Both the position numbers and the translations under genes were made by a program. From Lachnospiraceae bacterium (GTDB taxonomy: Bacteria > Bacillota > Clostridia > Lachnospirales > Lachnospiraceae), in NCBI GenBank assembly GCA_910575605.1, contig CAJTEW010000001.1:62001-126000 (forward strand): a DNA stretch of 64,000 bases, read 5' to 3'. Below are positions 61,642 through 64,000 of this stretch, piece after piece. The notes beneath the pieces were generated by a model. That model was not told the origin of the DNA. It searched no databases and saw only the letters and a list, made by a program, of their open reading frames with translations. The stretch's first letter is position 1, and every line of letters begins with the position of its first letter.

Positions 61642-63215
61642 GCTTTATGCCCGCCAATCTGTCTGTTTCGGGAAGTGGCTGTCGCACCTTCCACCAGATT
61701 TGTTCCTTTCAAAATAGCATTTTTTCCGTATTTCTTCTTAATGTCCAGCATTGCCTGCTGAAGCTTACGCTCCTTCTTTCTTGCGGCCTCTTCCCTCTCC
61801 TTACGTTCTTTTTGCACTCCATAATCGGTAAACAAATCAAGCTGTTCAAAAGCAGGCTCCTGCAAAACAGAAGTTTCTTCTACAACATGGTTTGCCCCTA
61901 TGGTAATTCTCCGCACAAGGAACCCCTTGTTAATAATCTTATCATATAATTCCAGCGTTGTCTTTATAATCTGCCGAGACGAGGAGGTGGGCTTCTCAAG
62001 ATTAATAGTTCCGTGGGCGTGCTTTGGAACTTTCCGCCCGTAACGGTCCATTTTAATTTCTACCTGACTGTCTGATTTTCTGCTTCCGCTTTTATAACAT
62101 TCTGTGGTGCTTTTGCTCTGACGGCGGTTTTTCATGTCAGCTAAGTTTTCTATATCATATCCTACCGTAAGAACAATCTGATCTGTTACCAGACGGCGGC
62201 CAAACAGGTCCAATCCAAGCATCTCCGCCATTTCCCGCACGACAATCCTTGCCATTTTAGCCGTATAGGGGCAGTGGAGAACCTGGCCAAAGCAGATACT
62301 GTTAGTCTCCGGCTTATAGGCTTTAATGTCTTTCATTGTACAGGGCTCAAACCCCCATGCATGATCAATCAGGATCTCTGCGTTAATGCCGAATAGTTTA
62401 TACAGCAAATCCTCGTTGTAATAATCCTCCGGCTTTCCTATAGAACACCGTGCAATATCTCCCATTGTAAACAGACCGTGCTCGGCCAGCTTTTTCGCAT
62501 ACCCTTTTCCCACGCGCCAAAAATCTGTAATCGGCTGATGAGTCCATAAAATCCGGCGGTAGCTTTTTTCATTCAGAGAGGCAATACGCACACCGTTTTT
62601 GTCCGGCGGAATATGCTTTGCCACAATATCCATTGCCACTTTGCACAGATAAAGATTTGTACCAATTCCTGCCGTGGCAGTAATCCCCGTACTTTCTCGA
62701 ATGTCCTCTATGATTTTCCCCGTAAGCTCTCTGGCAGACATTTTATAGGTATTCAGATAATGAGTAACATCCATCATAATCTCATCAATAGAATACACAT
62801 GGCAGTCCTCTGGCGCAATATATTTCAGATATATTTCATAAATTTTTGTGCTGTACTCAATATAGTGCGCCATTCTGGGCGGTGCAGCAATGTAATCAAG
62901 GGCCTTCAAAGGGGATGCTTTAAGCTCCAGCTCATCATAAGAGGAGCCGTCAAATTTGCCGCCCGGCGCCATACTAAGTCTTTTTGCATTTACCTCCTTC
63001 ACCCTCTGAACGACTTCAAAAAGCCTTGCCCGGCCGGAGATTCCGTAGGCTTTTAATGACGGCGATACAGCAAGGCAGATGGTCTTTTCCGTACGGCTTA
63101 AATCAGCCACAACAAGATTTGTAGTCATCGGGTCAAGTCCCCGCTCCACACATTCCACAGAGGCGTAGAATGACTTTAAATCAATTGCAATATATGTGCG
63201 GTTTTCCTGTGTCAT
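61638..63215 (-). CDS. Y-family DNA polymerase (UmuC/DinB/UvrX-like)
   Basis: 525 aa from the ATG at 63215 (AGGTGAG upstream). Translesion polymerase. Catalytic acidic residues are in YIAIDLKSFYASVE and VYSIDEIMMDVTHYL. A thumb/little-finger region follows, then a Lys/Glu-rich C-terminal tail with QLDLF near residue 465, a likely beta-clamp-binding motif. It is longer than the roughly 420 aa of UvrX. Two LexA boxes cover its promoter. It heads a polymerase-exporter-YolD operon. Confidence 0.93.
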   Translation of the reverse strand: MTQENRTYIAIDLKSFYASVECVERGLDPMTTNLVVADLSRTEKTICLAVSPSLKAYGISGRARLFEVVQRVKEVNAKRLSMAPGGKFDGSSYDELELKASPLKALDYIAAPPRMAHYIEYSTKIYEIYLKYIAPEDCHVYSIDEIMMDVTHYLNTYKMSARELTGKIIEDIRESTGITATAGIGTNLYLCKVAMDIVAKHIPPDKNGVRIASLNEKSYRRILWTHQPITDFWRVGKGYAKKLAEHGLFTMGDIARCSIGKPEDYYNEDLLYKLFGINAEILIDHAWGFEPCTMKDIKAYKPETNSICFGQVLHCPYTAKMARIVVREMAEMLGLDLFGRRLVTDQIVLTVGYDIENLADMKNRRQSKSTTECYKSGSRKSDSQVEIKMDRYGRKVPKHAHGTINLEKPTSSSRQIIKTTLELYDKIINKGFLVRRITIGANHVVEETSVLQEPAFEQLDLFTDYGVQKERKEREEAARKKERKLQQAMLDIKKKYGKNAILKGTNLVEGATATSRNRQIGGHKA

Positions 63216-63250
63216 AAGGCTCACCTCATCAAAAGAATTAACACAAAAAA

Positions 63251-63298
63251 CAAACGTGCGTTCCTTTATATTATATCAGAACTTACGTTTGTTTTCAA
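63251..63298 (-). promoter_or_regulatory. SOS promoter with two LexA boxes
   Basis: On the - strand TTGAAA (63298-63293), a 17-bp spacer and TATAAT (63275-63270) form a near-consensus promoter. LexA box 1 at 63251-63264 reads GGAACGCACGTTTG on the - strand, 13 of 14 matches to CGAACRNRYGTTYG. Box 2 at 63278-63291 reads AGAACTTACGTTTG on the + strand, 12 of 14, and lies between -35 and -10. Confidence 0.88.
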
Positions 63299-63355
63299 TG
63301 GGATAATATTTACAATTAAAATTATTTAATAGTGATATCCTAATCACAAACCAGA

Positions 63356-63844
63356 TTACTTCTTTGCCGCTCTGGAAAGAAGTATGAGGAATATGATAAT
63401 AGGAACAAAGGTAAGAGCAAGGGATACAGGCAGGAACCATGCTCCTAGGTTTCTGCCCGTAGAACTCCATATGCTTATATATGCAAAAACTAACACCAAT
63501 ACAAACTTCATTGTTACAACCATATTTTTCACTGTACCGTATACTCTTTTTGCATTCATTTTTGTAACTGTAACGCCTGTATTCCACCAAGAAGGATGTC
63601 TCTCTATAAGGCCTATAAATTGATACATAAGCAGCATGGCAGCTGGACATATCCAGATTGTATAGCGGCTCCCAAAGCTGTCGATTACACCGGATCCGTT
63701 ATAATGGGTCGGAATCCTGTCCGGCAGACTGTTCCAGATAAAAAGAAGATATAAAACGGTTCCTGCCTGTATCAGGATACATAGATATTTTATGAATTTG
63801 TGATACCTGGTTACAGGTATTTCCATTTCAAAAGTACCAGTCAT
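63356..63844 (-). CDS. DUF1648 domain membrane protein
   Basis: 162 aa from the ATG at 63844, which follows AAAGGAG. About four helices. The DUF1648 motif LPDRIPTHYNGSGVIDSFGSR lies after the first helix (about residues 37-57). Members include SdpI-like immunity proteins, but this one is short and its role is unknown. The frame is open beyond 63844 to the window edge, but that part lies within a Gly/Asn repeat read in another frame. It starts 19 bp after the stop of that gene. Confidence 0.78.
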   Translation of the reverse strand: MTGTFEMEIPVTRYHKFIKYLCILIQAGTVLYLLFIWNSLPDRIPTHYNGSGVIDSFGSRYTIWICPAAMLLMYQFIGLIERHPSWWNTGVTVTKMNAKRVYGTVKNMVVTMKFVLVLVFAYISIWSSTGRNLGAWFLPVSLALTFVPIIIFLILLSRAAKK

Positions 63845-63863
63845 AAATATCTCCTTTCTTTTC

Positions 63864-64000
63864 CTATTCGTGACCGTTCCCGTGGCGATGTCTCTTTTGG
63901 CACGGTGATGTCCCGCTGTTATTTCCGTTTCCACAGCCACTTCCATTTCCGCCAGTGCCGCTGCCATTTCCGTTTCCATTTCCGTTTCCGCCAGTGCCGC
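63864..64000 (-). CDS. C-terminal Gly/Asn-rich tail of a gene running off the right edge (partial)
   Basis: Read on the - strand from the edge, the frame gives a Gly-Asn/Ser/Thr repeat (units such as GTGGNGNGNGNGS) and ends GTSPCQKRHRHGNGHE at a TAG (63866-63864). The glycine-rich composition and the stop 19 bp before the DUF1648 start support this frame over the alternative Glu/Ala-rich one. The family is unknown; the tail could be a flexible linker or surface-exposed segment. Confidence 0.5.
   Translation of the reverse strand, partial: GTGGNGNGNGNGSGTGGNGSGCGNGNNSGTSPCQKRHRHGNGHE
63927..64000. repeat. Short tandem repeats encoding the Gly/Asn tail
   Basis: Runs of TTTCCG/TTTCCA hexamers are punctuated by two copies of CCGCCAGTGCCGC (63949-63961 and 63988-64000), 39 bp apart, which is 13 codons and keeps frame. 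Confidence 0.7.

Noticed and set aside
63845-63979. N-terminal 45-residue extension of the DUF1648 protein
   Set aside because: A good AAAGGAG site directly precedes the internal ATG 63844, and the extension is encoded by Gly/Asn repeat DNA read out of frame.
63927-64000. CRISPR-like array
   Set aside because: The repeats are short hexamer-based coding repeats without spacers of unique sequence.

Overview
This window is a bacterial chromosome segment, most likely from a gut-type member of the Lachnospiraceae (Clostridia, Bacillota). The grounds are the moderately low GC content, AGGAGG-type ribosome binding sites, frequent GTG/TTG starts, and gene orders typical of that family: radC-mreBCD-PBP2-minCDE-rodA, sepF-ylmH-lspA-rluD, and the TIGR03960/TIGR03936 ... 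rplU-prp-rpmA-obgE-yhbY-nadD-yqeK-rsfS block. Genes are dense. No rRNA or tRNA gene, CRISPR array, intact insertion sequence or prophage was seen.

Left part (1-19 kb, mostly + strand). It opens with the last 13 codons of an unidentified gene, then miaB, a small CmpB-type membrane protein and a GNAT acetyltransferase. Next is a broken MFS transporter divergent from an intact TetR regulator, with a strong promoter/operator between them. Peptidase T and a sodium:solute symporter form a peptide-use pair. The mutS-mutL-miaA mismatch-repair/tRNA-modification operon runs into a 98-aa unknown protein and a PLP enzyme of the aluminium-resistance (methionine gamma-lyase-like) family. A zinc-type dehydrogenase on the - strand carries a one-base frameshift. 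Two different FAD-dependent oxidoreductases follow.

Centre (19-36.5 kb). This is a cell-shape and division region: DUF4321, radC, a divergent mreB, mreC, mreD, a very large class B PBP2, minC, minD, minE, rodA, methylglyoxal synthase and a D,D-carboxypeptidase. After a bidirectional terminator come a TIGR01212 radical SAM protein, a HlyD-like membrane protein, the PLP-homeostasis protein YggS, sepF, ylmH, lspA, rluD and a cytidylate-kinase-like protein.

Right-centre (36.5-45 kb). It holds a TtcA-like tRNA thiolation ATPase and an ECF sigma factor followed by a polytopic membrane protein and an ABC exporter pair. A T-box riboswitch with a UGG (Trp) specifier precedes a stand-alone trpB2. A tyrosine recombinase is divergent from lexA.

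Right part (44.8-64 kb, mostly - strand). The ribosome-assembly block rplU-prp-rpmA-obgE-yhbY-nadD-yqeK-rsfS is separated from its usual TIGR03960/TIGR03936 partners by ybaK, an aspartokinase, a CBS-domain protein and an amidohydrolase. A 715-bp gap carries a leader region, a long inverted repeat and a transposase-nuclease remnant. Then come a second ECF sigma factor with a zinc-finger anti-sigma factor, a DUF218 protein, DUF4180, and an AraC/GyrI-like regulator. Next is an SOS operon: Y-family DNA polymerase, ThrE-type exporter and YolD-like protein behind a consensus promoter with two LexA boxes. The window ends in a DUF1648 protein and the Gly/Asn-repeat tail of a gene that continues beyond the edge.

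The most noteworthy signals are the double-LexA-box operon with an embedded amino-acid exporter, the Trp T-box on an orphan trpB2, the ECF-sigma/ABC module lacking a recognisable anti-sigma factor, and a PBP2 with an insert of about 260 residues.
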